Part shown: one piece after another, positions 49,717-61,655 of the stretch | Numbering within the stretch: the first letter of the stretch is position 1 | Layout of the letters: each line of letters opens with the position of its first letter | Assembly: GCF_021271205.1 (NCBI RefSeq) | Contig: NZ_JAIWKS010000004.1 | Location: forward strand, 372,001 to 436,000 | Length of the DNA: 64,000 bases | Direction: 5' to 3' | DNA from: Pseudomonas uvaldensis | Lineage (GTDB): Bacteria; Pseudomonadota; Gammaproteobacteria; Pseudomonadales; Pseudomonadaceae | The notes under the pieces: model-generated | Told to the model about the DNA's origin: nothing | Seen by the model: only the letters and a program-made list of their open reading frames with translations | Database searches by the model: none | Position numbers and translations under genes: made by a program

Positions 49717-50028
49717 ATGGAAAAGAACACACCCCATTACGACTTGGCGGTGGTCAAGGCAGAAGTCAGCAGGCTGGGATACAAGGCCTTCACGATGAGC
49801 GCATGGGAAGGCGCTCGGAGAATGGGTTTGAACCTGACTCGGATGCTACGAATCATCGAAGGGCTGGCCCCTCGAATGCTTCAAAAATCGATGACGACCT
49901 ATGCCGCTCACCGAATCTGGCAGGACGTTTACCACACGACATTTCAGGACCTGGAGATTTACATCAAGGTGACGTACCGCCCCGGCGGTGGACACCCTGT
50001 AGTCTCCTTCAAGGAGAGAAACCCATGA
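49717..50028 (+). CDS. mqsR: Type II toxin MqsR, mRNA interferase
   Basis: 103 aa. It aligns well with E. coli MqsR from end to end: MEKNTPHYDLAVVKAEVSRLG, LNLTRMLRIIEGL, the highly conserved KSMTTYAAHRIWQDVYHTT and a final VVSFKERNP. MqsR cleaves mRNA at GCU. Toxin precedes antitoxin, as usual in this family, with ATGA overlap. Confidence 0.93.
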   Translation: MEKNTPHYDLAVVKAEVSRLGYKAFTMSAWEGARRMGLNLTRMLRIIEGLAPRMLQKSMTTYAAHRIWQDVYHTTFQDLEIYIKVTYRPGGGHPVVSFKERNP

Positions 50029-50513
50029 AAAAACAACAATGCGTCAGCTGCGGCGCCCATGATGCGATGCACCATTTCGAAGGCCGTAGCTTTACCGTCG
50101 ACTACAAGCAGGTGGCGCGGCAGGTGCACGACATCTCCGGGTGGGAATGCCAGGCCTGCGGCGAGATCGAATTCGATCATGACACTGACAGCGCACAACG
50201 CTACGCCAAGGCCAGCGATCAATTGCTCGAAGACTGTGTCCAAGCAGTGGCCGCCGAGATCAAGCGTATCCGCCGCAAACTGCACCTCACGCAGAAAGAG
50301 GCCGTCAAACTGCTGTCCGGCGCTGGACACAATGCCTTTTCCCGCTACGAGCGAGGGGAAGTGTCCCCACCCCAGCCGTTGCTCACGCTGATGCGCCTGC
50401 TGGATCGCCACCCCCATCTGCTGGCCGAGATCCAGGTGTTGAACGAAGGGGCCGACTTGCGGCAATTGTTGCTTGAACGTTACCCGGAACGGGAAACCGT
50501 GTTGGCGCCTTGA
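50025..50513 (+). CDS. mqsA: Antitoxin MqsA
   Basis: 162 aa, start overlapping the mqsR stop. The N-terminal zinc-binding part has C6, C9, C42 and C45; the C-terminal part is a HTH-XRE domain (LHLTQKEAVKLLSGAGHNAFSRYERGEVSPPQPLLTLMRLLDRHP). About 30 residues longer than E. coli MqsA (131 aa), with a tail NEGADLRQLLLERYPERETVLAP. It binds MqsR and represses the operon. Confidence 0.93.
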   Translation: MKKQQCVSCGAHDAMHHFEGRSFTVDYKQVARQVHDISGWECQACGEIEFDHDTDSAQRYAKASDQLLEDCVQAVAAEIKRIRRKLHLTQKEAVKLLSGAGHNAFSRYERGEVSPPQPLLTLMRLLDRHPHLLAEIQVLNEGADLRQLLLERYPERETVLAP

Positions 50514-50532
50514 AGCGAAACATACAAAAAAC

Positions 50533-50560
50533 AAACCCGGACAAGTCCGGGTTTATTTTT
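50533..50560. terminator. Bidirectional terminator between mqsA and aapP
   Basis: Stem AAACCCGGAC/GTCCGGGTTT with a 2-nt gap, then TATTTTT to the right and, on the other strand, GTTTTTTGTATG. Confidence 0.9.
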
Positions 50561-50573
50561 CATGACCTGCCGA

Positions 50574-51338
50574 TCAATGCAGGATCTGGCTCAGGAACAG
50601 CTTGGTCCGATCACTCTGCGGGTTGTCGAAGAAGTCGTTCGGCGCGGCCTGCTCGACGATTTCGCCCTTGTCCATAAAGATCACGCGGTTGGCCACGGTG
50701 CGGGCGAAGCCCATTTCGTGGGTCACGCACAGCATGGTCATGCCGTCTTCGGCCAGGCCGATCATGGTGTCGAGTACTTCTTTCACCATCTCCGGGTCAA
50801 GCGCCGAGGTCGGCTCATCGAACAGCATGATTTTCGGCTTCATGCACAGGGCACGAGCGATCGCCACGCGCTGCTGCTGACCACCGGAAAGCTGCCCTGG
50901 GTACTTGTGTGCCTGCTCTGGAATGCGCACGCGTTCCAGGTAATGCATGGCGATTTCCTCGGCCTTGCGCTTGGGCATCTTGCGTACCCACATCGGCGCC
51001 AGGGTGCAGTTCTGCAGAATGGTCAGATGCGGGAACAGGTTGAAGTGCTGGAACACCATGCCGACTTCGCGGCGGATCGCTTCGATCTGCTTGAGGTCGT
51101 TGGTCAGTTCCACACCATCGACCACGATGCGGCCCTGCTGGTGCTCTTCCAGACGGTTGAGGCAGCGGATGGTGGTGGACTTGCCCGAACCCGACGGACC
51201 GCACAGCACGATACGCTCGCCCTGGGTGACGTTCAGGTTGATGTCTTTCAACACGTGGAACTGGCCGTACCACTTGTTTACGCCCTGCATCTGAATAATG
51301 CCTTCAGGGCCCACAGGCTTTTTGATTGCTTCACTCAT
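50574..51338 (-). CDS. aapP: General amino-acid ABC transporter, ATPase
   Basis: 254 aa polar-amino-acid ATPase: Walker [11 protein letters not shown], signature [15 protein letters not shown], Walker B IMLFDEP, H-loop THEMGFA. Last gene of aapJ-Q-M-P, starting 10 bp after aapM. Energises L-amino-acid uptake. Confidence 0.95.
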   Translation of the reverse strand: MSEAIKKPVGPEGIIQMQGVNKWYGQFHVLKDINLNVTQGERIVLCGPSGSGKSTTIRCLNRLEEHQQGRIVVDGVELTNDLKQIEAIRREVGMVFQHFNLFPHLTILQNCTLAPMWVRKMPKRKAEEIAMHYLERVRIPEQAHKYPGQLSGGQQQRVAIARALCMKPKIMLFDEPTSALDPEMVKEVLDTMIGLAEDGMTMLCVTHEMGFARTVANRVIFMDKGEIVEQAAPNDFFDNPQSDRTKLFLSQILH

Positions 51339-51348
51339 GAGTCAACTC

Positions 51349-52446
51349 CTAACGCTTGTGGCCTGTGTCGAGCTTGCGTTCCAGATGCATGGAATAGCGC
51401 GACATACCAAAACAGAAAATCCAGAACACCAGGGCGGCGAATACATAGCCTTCAGTGGCCATGCCCAGCCATTTGGGGTCGGCGGCAGCTTGTTTCACGC
51501 TGTTGAGCAGGTCGAACAGGCCGATGATGATCACCAGACTCGTGTCCTTGAACAACGCAATGAAGGTGTTGACGATCCCCGGGATCACCAGCTTCAGGGC
51601 TTGCGGCAGAATCACCAGGCCCATACTGCGCCAGTAACCCAGGCCCATCGCCGCGGCCGCTTCGTACTGCCCTTTGGGAATGGCTTGCAGACCACCACGC
51701 ACCACTTCGGCGATGTAGGCGGACTGGAACAGGATCACCCCGATCAGCGCCCGCAGCAGCTTGTCAAAGTTCATGCCCTCGGGCAGGAACAACGGCAGCA
51801 TCACCGACGACATGAACAGCACCGTGATCAACGGCACGCCACGCCAGAACTCGATGAACGTCACGCAGACCACGCGGATAGCCGGCAGATTCGAGCGACG
51901 GCCCAAGGCCAGGACGATACCCAGCGGCAGGGCGCCGACGATACCGACCGTGGCAATTACCAGGGTCAGCATCAGGCCGCCCCATTGGCTGGTCGCCACG
52001 GTGTCCAGACCAAACACGCCGCCATGCAGCAGGCACCAGGCAGTGATCGGGTACAACACCAGGAAGCTCAGGCCGTAGATCGCCTTGCGCGGGAAGCGCG
52101 AGATGAACAGCGGGGCCACGCCGATCACGGCCAGCCATACGGTGAGGTCCACGCGCCAGCGCAGGTCCGCCGGGTAGTAGCCGTACATGAACTGGCCGAA
52201 ACGTTGCTGGATGAACACCCAGCAGGCGCCTTCCTTGGTGCAATCGGCCCGGGTGGTGCCCACCCAGTTGGCATCCAGGATCGCCCATTGCACCAACGGC
52301 GGAACGATCAAGTAGATCAGGTAGAACGCGAACAGCGTCAACAGCGTGTTGATCCAGCTGGAGAACATGTTCGCGCGCATCCACGCCACCACACCGATGC
52401 TACTGCTCGGTGGAGGCATGTCAGGTTTGAAAGTATGGGATGTCAT
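51349..52446 (-). CDS. aapM: General amino-acid ABC transporter, permease AapM
   Basis: 365 aa. Cytoplasmic start, an early helix (INTLLTLFAFYLIYLIVPPL), then further helices including the HisM-type permease core (LMLTLVIATVGIVGALPLGIVLALG, FIEFWRGVPLITVLFMSSVMLPLF, the EAA-type loop EAAAAMGLGYWRSMGLVILPQALKLVIPG). The long first part distinguishes AapM/BztC from small HisM permeases. Confidence 0.94.
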   Translation of the reverse strand: MTSHTFKPDMPPPSSSIGVVAWMRANMFSSWINTLLTLFAFYLIYLIVPPLVQWAILDANWVGTTRADCTKEGACWVFIQQRFGQFMYGYYPADLRWRVDLTVWLAVIGVAPLFISRFPRKAIYGLSFLVLYPITAWCLLHGGVFGLDTVATSQWGGLMLTLVIATVGIVGALPLGIVLALGRRSNLPAIRVVCVTFIEFWRGVPLITVLFMSSVMLPLFLPEGMNFDKLLRALIGVILFQSAYIAEVVRGGLQAIPKGQYEAAAAMGLGYWRSMGLVILPQALKLVIPGIVNTFIALFKDTSLVIIIGLFDLLNSVKQAAADPKWLGMATEGYVFAALVFWIFCFGMSRYSMHLERKLDTGHKR

Positions 52447-52456
52447 GCGCGTTTCC

Positions 52457-53638
52457 TCACCGCTCGATCAGCGCAATGCGCTTGTTGTACCAGTTCATCA
52501 GCAAGGAAATGCTGATACTGATCGCCAGGTACACGCTCATGGTGATCGCGATCACCTCGATGGCCTGGCCGGTCTGGTTCAACACCGTGCCGGCGAACAA
52601 CGACACCATTTCCGGGTAACCGATACCGGCTGCCAGGGAAGAGTTTTTCGCCAGGTTCAGGTATTGGCTGGTCAGCGGCGGGATGATCACCCTCAGGGCC
52701 TGCGGAATGATCACCTTGCGCAGCGTCGGACCATTGCGCAGCCCCAGGGAGCGCGCCGCTTCGGTCTGGCCATGGCTGACCGACTTGATGCCCGACCGCA
52801 CGATCTCGGCGATGAACGCCGCGGTGTACACCGTCAGTGCCAGGGTCAAGGCCAGCAGTTCGGGAATCAACACCCAGCCGCCGACAAAGTTGAAGCCCTT
52901 GAGCTGCGGAACTTCCCAGTGCACCGGGGCACCGAACATCAGCGCGCACAGCGCCGGGATGACCAGGAACAAGGCCAGGCCGACCCAGAATTTGTGAAAC
53001 GGTTCGCCGGTTTCCTCGAAGCGCTTGGTGGCCCAGCGGCTCATCAGCACGATGGCGACAATCGCCAGCACGATGCTGATCACGAACGGCCAGAACCCGT
53101 CGGTCACCATCGCCGCCGGCATGTTCAGGCCCCGGCTGCTGACAAAGAAGGTGTCGCCGATATTGTGAGCGGCACGCGGTCCCGGCATGCTCAGGAAGAC
53201 TGCGAAATACCAGAACAGGATTTGCAGCAGCGGCGGAATGTTACGGAAAACCTCTACATAAACGGTTGCCAGCTTGGAGATGATCCAGTTCTGCGACAAG
53301 CGGGCAACGCCGATGATGAACCCCAGGATGGTTGCCAGTATTACGCCGATGAACGTCACCAGCAGTGTATTGAGCAACCCGATGACAAAGACGCGGGCAT
53401 AACTGTCCGCCTCGGTGTAATCGATCAGGTGTTGAGCGATGCCGAACCCGGCACTGCGCTCCAGGAAGCCGAAACCGGAGGTAATGCCCCGGTGCTGAAG
53501 GTTGGTCTGTGTGTTATCGAACAGATACCAGCCCAGCGAAATAACCGCCACGACCGTGACGATCTGAAATACCCACGCACGCACTCGTGGATCGCTGAGG
53601 CTGAGCCTCTGCTTAGGTGCGCCGACTGAATTTTGCAT
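52457..53638 (-). CDS. aapQ: General amino-acid ABC transporter, permease AapQ
   Basis: 393 aa. Starts MQNSVGAPKQRLSLSDPRVRAWVFQIVTVVAVISLGWYLFDNTQTNLQHRGI, typical of AapQ/BztB; the permease core is in the C-terminal half with the EAA loop TEAARSLGLRNGPTLRKVIIPQALRVIIPP. Pairs with AapM in the membrane. Confidence 0.94.
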   Translation of the reverse strand: MQNSVGAPKQRLSLSDPRVRAWVFQIVTVVAVISLGWYLFDNTQTNLQHRGITSGFGFLERSAGFGIAQHLIDYTEADSYARVFVIGLLNTLLVTFIGVILATILGFIIGVARLSQNWIISKLATVYVEVFRNIPPLLQILFWYFAVFLSMPGPRAAHNIGDTFFVSSRGLNMPAAMVTDGFWPFVISIVLAIVAIVLMSRWATKRFEETGEPFHKFWVGLALFLVIPALCALMFGAPVHWEVPQLKGFNFVGGWVLIPELLALTLALTVYTAAFIAEIVRSGIKSVSHGQTEAARSLGLRNGPTLRKVIIPQALRVIIPPLTSQYLNLAKNSSLAAGIGYPEMVSLFAGTVLNQTGQAIEVIAITMSVYLAISISISLLMNWYNKRIALIER

Positions 53639-53703
53639 GAAGTGCCCCGCAAGAAATGGAACAGAACATCACCCGGTGGTTGGCCCACCGGGTGATAGAA
53701 CCA

Positions 53704-54735
53704 TCAGCGCACTGGTGGTGCGTATTGGATGCCGCCAGCGTTCCACAGCGCGTTCAGGCCGCGATCGATTTCCAGCGGAGTGCTCTTGCCGAGGTTGCGC
53801 TCGAACATTTCACCGTAGTTGCCGACTTGCTTGACGATCTGAACGACCCAGTCTTTCGGCAGTTTCAGGTCCTTGCCGTATTCACCGTCGGCGCCCAGCA
53901 TACGAGCGACGTCAGGGTTCTTGGTGGACTTGGCTTCAGCTTCGACGTTCTTCGAAGTCACGCCAGCTTCTTCAGCGTTGAGCAGGGCGTAGCCGGTCCA
54001 GCGCACGATGGCCAGCCACTCGTCGTCGCCATTACGCACGACCGGGCCCAGAGGCTCCTTGGAAATGGTTTCCGGCAGCACCACGTAGTCCTTCGGCGAG
54101 GCCAGCTTGCTGCGCTGGGCGAACAGTTGGGACTTGTCGGAGGTCAGCACGTCGCAACGACCGGATTCCAGCGACTTGGCGCTTTCATCGGAAGTGTCGA
54201 AGGTGATCGGGGTGTACTTCAGGCCATTGGCGCGGAAGTAGTCGGAAACGTTCAGCTCGGTGGTGGTACCGGCCTGGATACAGATGGTCGCACCGTCCAG
54301 TTCCTTGGCGCTCTTGACGCCCAGCTTGCTGTTGGCCAGGAAACCGATGCCATCGTAATAAGTAATGAAGCCCGGGAATTTCAGGCCCATGCCCGCGTCA
54401 CGGGAGCTGGTCATGGTGGAGTTGCGCGAGAGCACGTCGATTTCGCCGGACTGCAGCGCGGTGAAGCGCTCCTTGGCGTTCAACTGGCTGAACTTGACCT
54501 TGGTCGCATCGCCGAATACCGCGGCGGCCACGGCACGGCAGAAGTCAGCATCGATACCGACAATCTTGCCGTTGGAATCAGGCACCGAGAAACCCGGCAG
54601 GCCATCACTCACGCCGCAGCGCACTTCGCCTCTTTTCTTCACGGCGTCCAGGGTCGCACCCGCCTGTGCGAACCCGCTGACACCGAGCACTGCTGCTGCG
54701 GTCACGACAGCCAGGGTGGATTTCAGTAACTTCAT
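53704..54735 (-). CDS. aapJ: General amino-acid binding protein AapJ
   Basis: 343 aa with a signal peptide (MKLLKSTLAVVTAAAVLGVSGFAQA). Solute-binding type 3 fold: VRCGVSDGLPGFSVPDSNGKIVGIDADFCRAVAAAVFGD, DVLSRNSTMTSSRDAGMGLKF, and a C-terminal MFERNLGKSTPLEIDRGLNALWNAGGIQYAPPVR typical of AapJ/BztA. It delivers L-amino acids to AapQM. First gene of the operon; 65 bp separate it from aapQ. Confidence 0.95.
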   Translation of the reverse strand: MKLLKSTLAVVTAAAVLGVSGFAQAGATLDAVKKRGEVRCGVSDGLPGFSVPDSNGKIVGIDADFCRAVAAAVFGDATKVKFSQLNAKERFTALQSGEIDVLSRNSTMTSSRDAGMGLKFPGFITYYDGIGFLANSKLGVKSAKELDGATICIQAGTTTELNVSDYFRANGLKYTPITFDTSDESAKSLESGRCDVLTSDKSQLFAQRSKLASPKDYVVLPETISKEPLGPVVRNGDDEWLAIVRWTGYALLNAEEAGVTSKNVEAEAKSTKNPDVARMLGADGEYGKDLKLPKDWVVQIVKQVGNYGEMFERNLGKSTPLEIDRGLNALWNAGGIQYAPPVR

Positions 54736-55864
<1,129 letters not shown>

Positions 55865-55962
55865 GCGGCAGTTCACTATGCCCAGCTGTTGATGAACACA
55901 CTACGCCGCGCCCGTTTCTTGCATTACACTGGCCGGCGTACATTCCTTAACCAATCGATGAG

Positions 55963-57420
55963 ATGACCGTGCTCAAAGCACTCAAGAAGATGTTCGGTAA
56001 AAGCGAGGCCGAGCAGCTCGCACCCAGCGCTCCCGTCCCCGGCCCGAGCCGCACCGAAGCGCCACAGCAATCGCGTCGGCCCGCACCTGTTGCAGAGACG
56101 AAAGAGCCCGCAGCCCAGCCTGTCACCGCCAAGGCGTCGCAAAAGCCACGCAGTGAACCCTCCAAGCCACGCCGCGAACGCGCGCCCAAGCCGCCGGTCG
56201 TCGCGTGGAAGCTCGAGGACTTCGTCGTAGAACCTCAGGAAGGCAAGACGCGCTTCCATGATTTCAAGCTCGCCCCGGAACTGATGCATGCCATCCAGGA
56301 CCTCGGCTTCCCCTACTGCACGCCGATCCAGGCGCAGGTGCTGGGTTACACCTTGGCGGGCAAGGACGCGATCGGCCGTGCCCAGACCGGGACCGGCAAG
56401 ACCGCCGCGTTCCTGATTTCCACCATCACCCAATTGCTGCAGACGCCTCCGCCCAAGGAGCGCTACATGGGCGAGCCGAGAGCCTTGATCATCGCCCCGA
56501 CCCGCGAGCTGGTGGTGCAGATCGCCAAGGACGCCGTCGACCTGACCAAGTACACCGGCCTCAATGTCATGACCTTCGTCGGCGGCATGGACTTCGACAA
56601 ACAGCTCAAGCAGCTTGAAGCCCGTCACTGCGACATCCTGGTCGCGACGCCGGGCCGCCTGCTGGATTTCAATCAGCGCGGCGATGTGCACCTGGACATG
56701 GTCGAAGTGATGGTGCTGGACGAAGCCGACCGCATGCTCGACATGGGCTTCATCCCGCAGGTTCGCCAGATCATTCGCCAGACGCCACCCAAAAGCGAAC
56801 GCCAGACGTTGCTGTTCTCCGCCACCTTCACCGACGACGTGATGAACCTCGCCAAGCAATGGACCACCGACCCGGCCATCGTCGAAATCGAAGCCGAGAA
56901 CGTCGCCAGTGAAAACGTCGAGCAACACATCTATGCAGTGGCCGGTGCCGACAAATACAAGCTGCTCTACAACCTGATCAACGACAACGGTTGGGAGCGG
57001 GTAATGGTGTTTGCCAACCGCAAGGACGAGGTGCGACGCATCGAGGAGCGCCTGGTACGCGATGGCGTCAACGCGGCGCAACTGTCGGGCGACGTGCCAC
57101 AGCACAAGCGCATCAAGACGCTGGAAGGCTTTCGTGAAGGCAAGATCCGCGTGCTGGTGGCTACCGATGTCGCCGGTCGCGGCATTCACATCGATGGTAT
57201 CAGCCATGTGATCAACTTCACCCTGCCGGAAGTCCCCGACGACTACGTGCACCGCATCGGTCGAACCGGTCGCGCAGGCGCCGAGGGCGTGTCCATCAGC
57301 TTCGCCGGTGAGGACGACTCCTATCAGCTCCCGTCCATCGAGGCGTTGCTGGGTCGCAAAATCAGCTGCGAAATGCCGCCTACCCACCTTTTGCGGCCGG
57401 TCGAACGCAAGCGTTCCTGA
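55963..57420 (+). CDS. rhlB: DEAD-box RNA helicase RhlB
   Basis: 485 aa. A Pro/Ala/Lys-rich N-terminal tail of about 75 residues precedes the helicase core: Q motif [22 protein letters not shown] (I), PTRELVVQ (Ia), TPGRL (Ib), DEAD (II), SATF (III), ARG-finger [10 protein letters not shown] (VI). RhlB unwinds RNA for the degradosome; the disordered N-terminal tail differs from the E. coli protein's C-terminal tail. Ends at a good terminator. Confidence 0.93.
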   Translation: MTVLKALKKMFGKSEAEQLAPSAPVPGPSRTEAPQQSRRPAPVAETKEPAAQPVTAKASQKPRSEPSKPRRERAPKPPVVAWKLEDFVVEPQEGKTRFHDFKLAPELMHAIQDLGFPYCTPIQAQVLGYTLAGKDAIGRAQTGTGKTAAFLISTITQLLQTPPPKERYMGEPRALIIAPTRELVVQIAKDAVDLTKYTGLNVMTFVGGMDFDKQLKQLEARHCDILVATPGRLLDFNQRGDVHLDMVEVMVLDEADRMLDMGFIPQVRQIIRQTPPKSERQTLLFSATFTDDVMNLAKQWTTDPAIVEIEAENVASENVEQHIYAVAGADKYKLLYNLINDNGWERVMVFANRKDEVRRIEERLVRDGVNAAQLSGDVPQHKRIKTLEGFREGKIRVLVATDVAGRGIHIDGISHVINFTLPEVPDDYVHRIGRTGRAGAEGVSISFAGEDDSYQLPSIEALLGRKISCEMPPTHLLRPVERKRS

Positions 57421-57442
57421 CGCTCGCCGCACGTCTCAAAAG

Positions 57443-57469
57443 CGCAGCCACTCTGGCTGCGTTTTTTTT
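57443..57469 (+). terminator. rhlB terminator
   Basis: CGCAGCC-ACTCT-GGCTGCG followed by eight T. Confidence 0.92.
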
Positions 57470-57479
57470 GCCCGGGATA

Positions 57480-57511
57480 TTGCCCGATTAAACTAAAAGT
57501 CCATAATGGAC
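57480..57511 (+). promoter_or_regulatory. dauB promoter with overlapping DauR-type palindrome
   Basis: TTGCCC (57480-57485), 16-bp spacer and CATAAT (57502-57507). The palindrome GTCCAT-A-ATGGAC (57499-57511) covers the -10. A related palindrome is found before the binding-protein gene at 61457-61469. Confidence 0.7.
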
Positions 57512-57543
57512 AAATAAGTTTAAAATGCATCCCGGAGTCCACG

Positions 57544-58497
57544 ATGCCCAGCACACCCGTTGTGATGATCCACGCCCAAGCCCGAGAACTGCTCGTACAC
57601 GTCGATGTACCGCAGATCCTGCGCAAGCTGTTCCGTGACCTCGCCGCCGGGCTGGCGGTTCAACCGCCCCAACAGCTGGTTGTGTTTCCCAAGGGCGCCG
57701 GGGATTTCATCAATTATCTGGGCGTGTTGTCAGAAGATCAGGTGTACGGGGTCAAGACCTCGCCCTATATCGTCGGCGAACAAGGTCCGCTGGTCACTGC
57801 GTGGACCTTGCTGATGTCAATGCAGACCGGGCAGCCGCTGCTGCTGTGCGATGCCGCCGAGCTGACAACTGCCCGCACCGCCGCCACCACGGCCGTCGCG
57901 GTCGATGCCCTCGCCCCGAGGCAGGCCCGGCGCCTGGCTGTTATCGGCAGCGGCGCGGTGGCGCGGGCTCATGTGCGTTACGTCCAGGGACTGCGGGACT
58001 GGGAAGGCATACGCCTTTACTCGCCGGGCCTGAAGACGAAAACAGCGCAGGAGATGAGTTTGATCGCTGATTTGGACCCACGCCTGGAAATTACCGACTC
58101 TCTCGAAGCGGCGGTGCGTGACGCCGATGTAGTGATGCTCTGCACCTCCTCGGCCAATGCAGTGCTTGATCCGAGAACACTGGGCAAACCGGCACTGATC
58201 ACGTCCATCAGCACCAACGCCCCGCGGGCCCATGAGGTGCCGCCACAAAGCCTCAATGACATGGATGTGTTCTGCGACTATCGTCAGACCACGCCGGCTT
58301 CGGCCGGAGAAATGCTGATCGCCGGCGAGCAGCATGGCTGGGATGCATCGCACATCGTCGGCGACTTGCCGGAGCTGCTCAGCGAACGGGTTGCGCTTCC
58401 GAACTATGAACGCCATGTGTTCTTCCGCTCCATCGGCCTGGGACTGGAGGATGTTGCGCTGGCGAATGCGCTTTACCGGTTATGCGTCCAAGACTGA
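57544..58497 (+). CDS. dauB: NAD(P)-dependent L-arginine dehydrogenase DauB (ornithine cyclodeaminase family)
   Basis: 317 aa. Ornithine-cyclodeaminase/mu-crystallin fold: GVKTSPYIVGEQGPLVTAWTLLMSMQTGQPLLLCDAAELTTARTAATTAVA, then a Rossmann motif LAVIGSGAVARAHVRYV. Identified as DauB because dauA and dauR follow, matching the P. aeruginosa dauBAR order (from memory). DauB converts the 2-ketoarginine made by DauA to L-arginine with ammonia and NAD(P)H. Confidence 0.9.
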   Translation: MPSTPVVMIHAQARELLVHVDVPQILRKLFRDLAAGLAVQPPQQLVVFPKGAGDFINYLGVLSEDQVYGVKTSPYIVGEQGPLVTAWTLLMSMQTGQPLLLCDAAELTTARTAATTAVAVDALAPRQARRLAVIGSGAVARAHVRYVQGLRDWEGIRLYSPGLKTKTAQEMSLIADLDPRLEITDSLEAAVRDADVVMLCTSSANAVLDPRTLGKPALITSISTNAPRAHEVPPQSLNDMDVFCDYRQTTPASAGEMLIAGEQHGWDASHIVGDLPELLSERVALPNYERHVFFRSIGLGLEDVALANALYRLCVQD

Positions 58498-58510
58498 CAC
58501 CACTCGATCC

Positions 58511-59768
<1,258 letters not shown>

Positions 59769-59856
59769 TCCTCCTTGAGGTGACGCATCGCCACGATTGC
59801 GGCAAACTCCCAGCGCCCCTGTTTCACGGGGCGCTGACGCTGCCTGGAGCCCTGTC

Positions 59857-60483
59857 ATGAACGCCCCGCAAACCGATCCGGCGCTGGATAACTTCCGCGT
59901 CATCGCCGACGCCATCGCCACGCTGTTCTACCCCCATGCCGAAGTAGTGCTGCATGACCTGCGCACGCAAAAGGTCGATTACATCGCCAATAACCTGTCC
60001 AAACGCGAGATTGGCGATGAGTCGGCCCTGGAGGACATGCTCAGCGAAGACATCAGCGAACGTAACATCGGGCCGTACGAGAAGCTCAATTGGGACGGAC
60101 AGAAGATCCGCAGCCTCAGCAGCGTCCTGCGCGACGCCGACGGGCAGCCGCTGGCGGTGCTGTGCATCAACCTGAATATTTCGCTGTTCGAGAATGCCAA
60201 GGCCGCGTTGGACCTGTTTCTGTCGCCGGGCAAATTGATTCCCCAGCCGGACTCACTGTTTCGCGACGACTGGCAGGAACGGATCAACACCTTCCTGCAC
60301 GCCTGGATGCGCGAGCGTCAATTGAGCCTGAACCTGCTGACCCGCGACCATAAGCGCGAGCTGGTCCTGGCGCTTCACGCCGAGGGAGCCTTCAAGGGCA
60401 AAAGCGCTTCCAACTATGTGGCCAATGTGCTGAACATGGGGCGGGCGACGGTTTACAAGCATTTGAAGGACTTGAGGGGCTAG
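59857..60483 (+). CDS. dauR: DauR, YheO-type PAS/HTH regulator
   Basis: 208 aa from MNAPQTDPALDNFRVIADAIATLFYPHAEVVLHDL. A YheO-like PAS domain fills the first 130 residues (IGPYEKLNWDGQKIRSLSSVLRDADGQPLAVLCINLNISLFENAKAALDLFL); a helix-turn-helix ends it (KRELVLALHAEGAFKGKSASNYVANVLNMGRATVYKHLKDLRG). In P. aeruginosa it represses dauBAR and is relieved by arginine. Likely operators are the palindromes at 57499 and 61457. Confidence 0.93.
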   Translation: MNAPQTDPALDNFRVIADAIATLFYPHAEVVLHDLRTQKVDYIANNLSKREIGDESALEDMLSEDISERNIGPYEKLNWDGQKIRSLSSVLRDADGQPLAVLCINLNISLFENAKAALDLFLSPGKLIPQPDSLFRDDWQERINTFLHAWMRERQLSLNLLTRDHKRELVLALHAEGAFKGKSASNYVANVLNMGRATVYKHLKDLRG

Positions 60484-60505
60484 GTTTTGTGTTGCCTGGC
60501 TTGAC

Positions 60506-60604
60506 GCCATCGCGAGCAGGCTCGCTCCCACAAGGGATCTGCGTTGTACACAGGACTTGTGTTCGACGCGCTTCCCTGTGGGAGCGAGCCTGCTCGCGAT
60601 AGCG
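60506..60604. repeat. Outward-facing REP pair with CAGGACTTGTGTTCGAC spacer
   Basis: CATCGCGAGCAGGCTCGCTCCCACAA, spacer, then CTGTGGGAGCGAGCCTGCTCGCGATAGCGG. Spacer shared with 11461-11562 and 61528-61625. Confidence 0.88.
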
Positions 60605-60609
60605 GTTAG

Positions 60610-61386
60610 TCAATCGCCATAAATATCCGACTTGAAGTACCTGGCCTGAATCTTCTGATACTCCCCACTGGCCCGAATCCCATCGATGGCCTTGTTCAAA
60701 TCCGCCACCAGTTGGCTGTTACCCTTGCGCACTGCAATGCCGGCGCCTTCACCGACGTATTTCGGGTCCTTGAGTTCCGGGCCGACAAACCCATAGCCCT
60801 TGCCGCGAGGCATCGATAGGAAGTCCTCCAGCGGGATGGTGTCGGCGAATATCGCATCCAGGCGGCCGGACGCCAGGTCCATGTAGATTTCCTCATTGTT
60901 GCTGTAGCGCTTGATGATCACGCCCTTGGGTTCAAGAACCTCAGTGGCATAGCGATCCGTAGTGGTGGCCCGCTGTACGCCTACGGTCTTGCCCTTGAGG
61001 CTGACGTACTGGTCATCCACCACCGCGCCCTCCTTCATGACCAGCCGCGACGAGGTGAAATAGTACTTGTGGGTGAAATCCACTGACTTCTTGCGCTCTT
61101 GCGTGATGGTCATGGAGGACAGCGCCATGTCGATCTTTTTCACCTTCAGCGACGGGATCAGACCGTCGAATTCTCCCTCGATCCATTCGCACTCAACCTT
61201 CATCTGCGCGCACAGTGCGTTGCCGATGTCATAGTCGAAACCCACGATTTTCCCTTCCGAGTTCTTCGAAGCAAACGGTGGATAAGCCGCTTCGATGCCG
61301 ATGCGCAAGGTTTTCTCGGCGGCAAACAGGCTACTGGAGGCCAGTAGGCTCAGGGCTACGCCGGTGATGAGGGGGAGCTTCTTCAT
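60610..61386 (-). CDS. ArgT/HisJ-type basic amino-acid binding protein
   Basis: 258 aa with a signal peptide ([22 protein letters not shown]). Type 3 solute-binding fold: [79 protein letters not shown], the classic LAO/HisJ pattern. It is divergent from dauR and corresponds in position to the P. aeruginosa protein next to dauR. It probably binds arginine or a related basic amino acid; no permease gene is adjacent, so it must use one coded elsewhere. Confidence 0.9.
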   Translation of the reverse strand: MKKLPLITGVALSLLASSSLFAAEKTLRIGIEAAYPPFASKNSEGKIVGFDYDIGNALCAQMKVECEWIEGEFDGLIPSLKVKKIDMALSSMTITQERKKSVDFTHKYYFTSSRLVMKEGAVVDDQYVSLKGKTVGVQRATTTDRYATEVLEPKGVIIKRYSNNEEIYMDLASGRLDAIFADTIPLEDFLSMPRGKGYGFVGPELKDPKYVGEGAGIAVRKGNSQLVADLNKAIDGIRASGEYQKIQARYFKSDIYGD

Positions 61387-61456
61387 GATCGTTCTCTCGC
61401 GGATTGTTGTTGGTTTGGCAGAGAAAAATGAGCGCGACAGCTTTATGTACTTATAA

Positions 61457-61489
61457 ATCCATACTGGACTTAAATGTACACATCGTCAA
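61457..61489 (-). promoter_or_regulatory. Promoter of the binding-protein gene with DauR-type palindrome
   Basis: On the minus strand: TTGACG (61489-61484), 17-bp spacer, CAGTAT (61466-61461). The palindrome-like ATCCAT-A-CTGGAC (61457-61469) overlaps the -10 and matches the dauB operator at 11 of 13 positions. Confidence 0.7.
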
Positions 61490-61527
61490 TGAGTCAGTCA
61501 GGGGAATCAGATGTGAGGCTGAGGGCT

Positions 61528-61625
61528 CCTTCGCGAGCAAGCCCGCTCCCACGGAACCTGTGTCGATCACAAGTCCTGTATCAACGCAGACCGCGTGTGG
61601 AAGCTAGCCTGCTCGCGATAGCGGG
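61528..61625. repeat. REP pair between the binding protein and moaE genes
   Basis: CTTCGCGAGCAAGCCCGCTCCCAC, spacer with ATCACAAGTCCTG, then GTGTGGAAGCTAGCCTGCTCGCGATAGCGGG. Confidence 0.85.
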
Positions 61626-61655
61626 CTGACGGCTGTCGGAGGAACAACAGGCGGG

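Noticed and set aside
59800-59835. CAGCGCCCC/CGGGGCGCTG hairpin between dauA and dauR as a terminator
   Set aside because: Strong stem but no T run, and dauA and dauR are one operon in P. aeruginosa.
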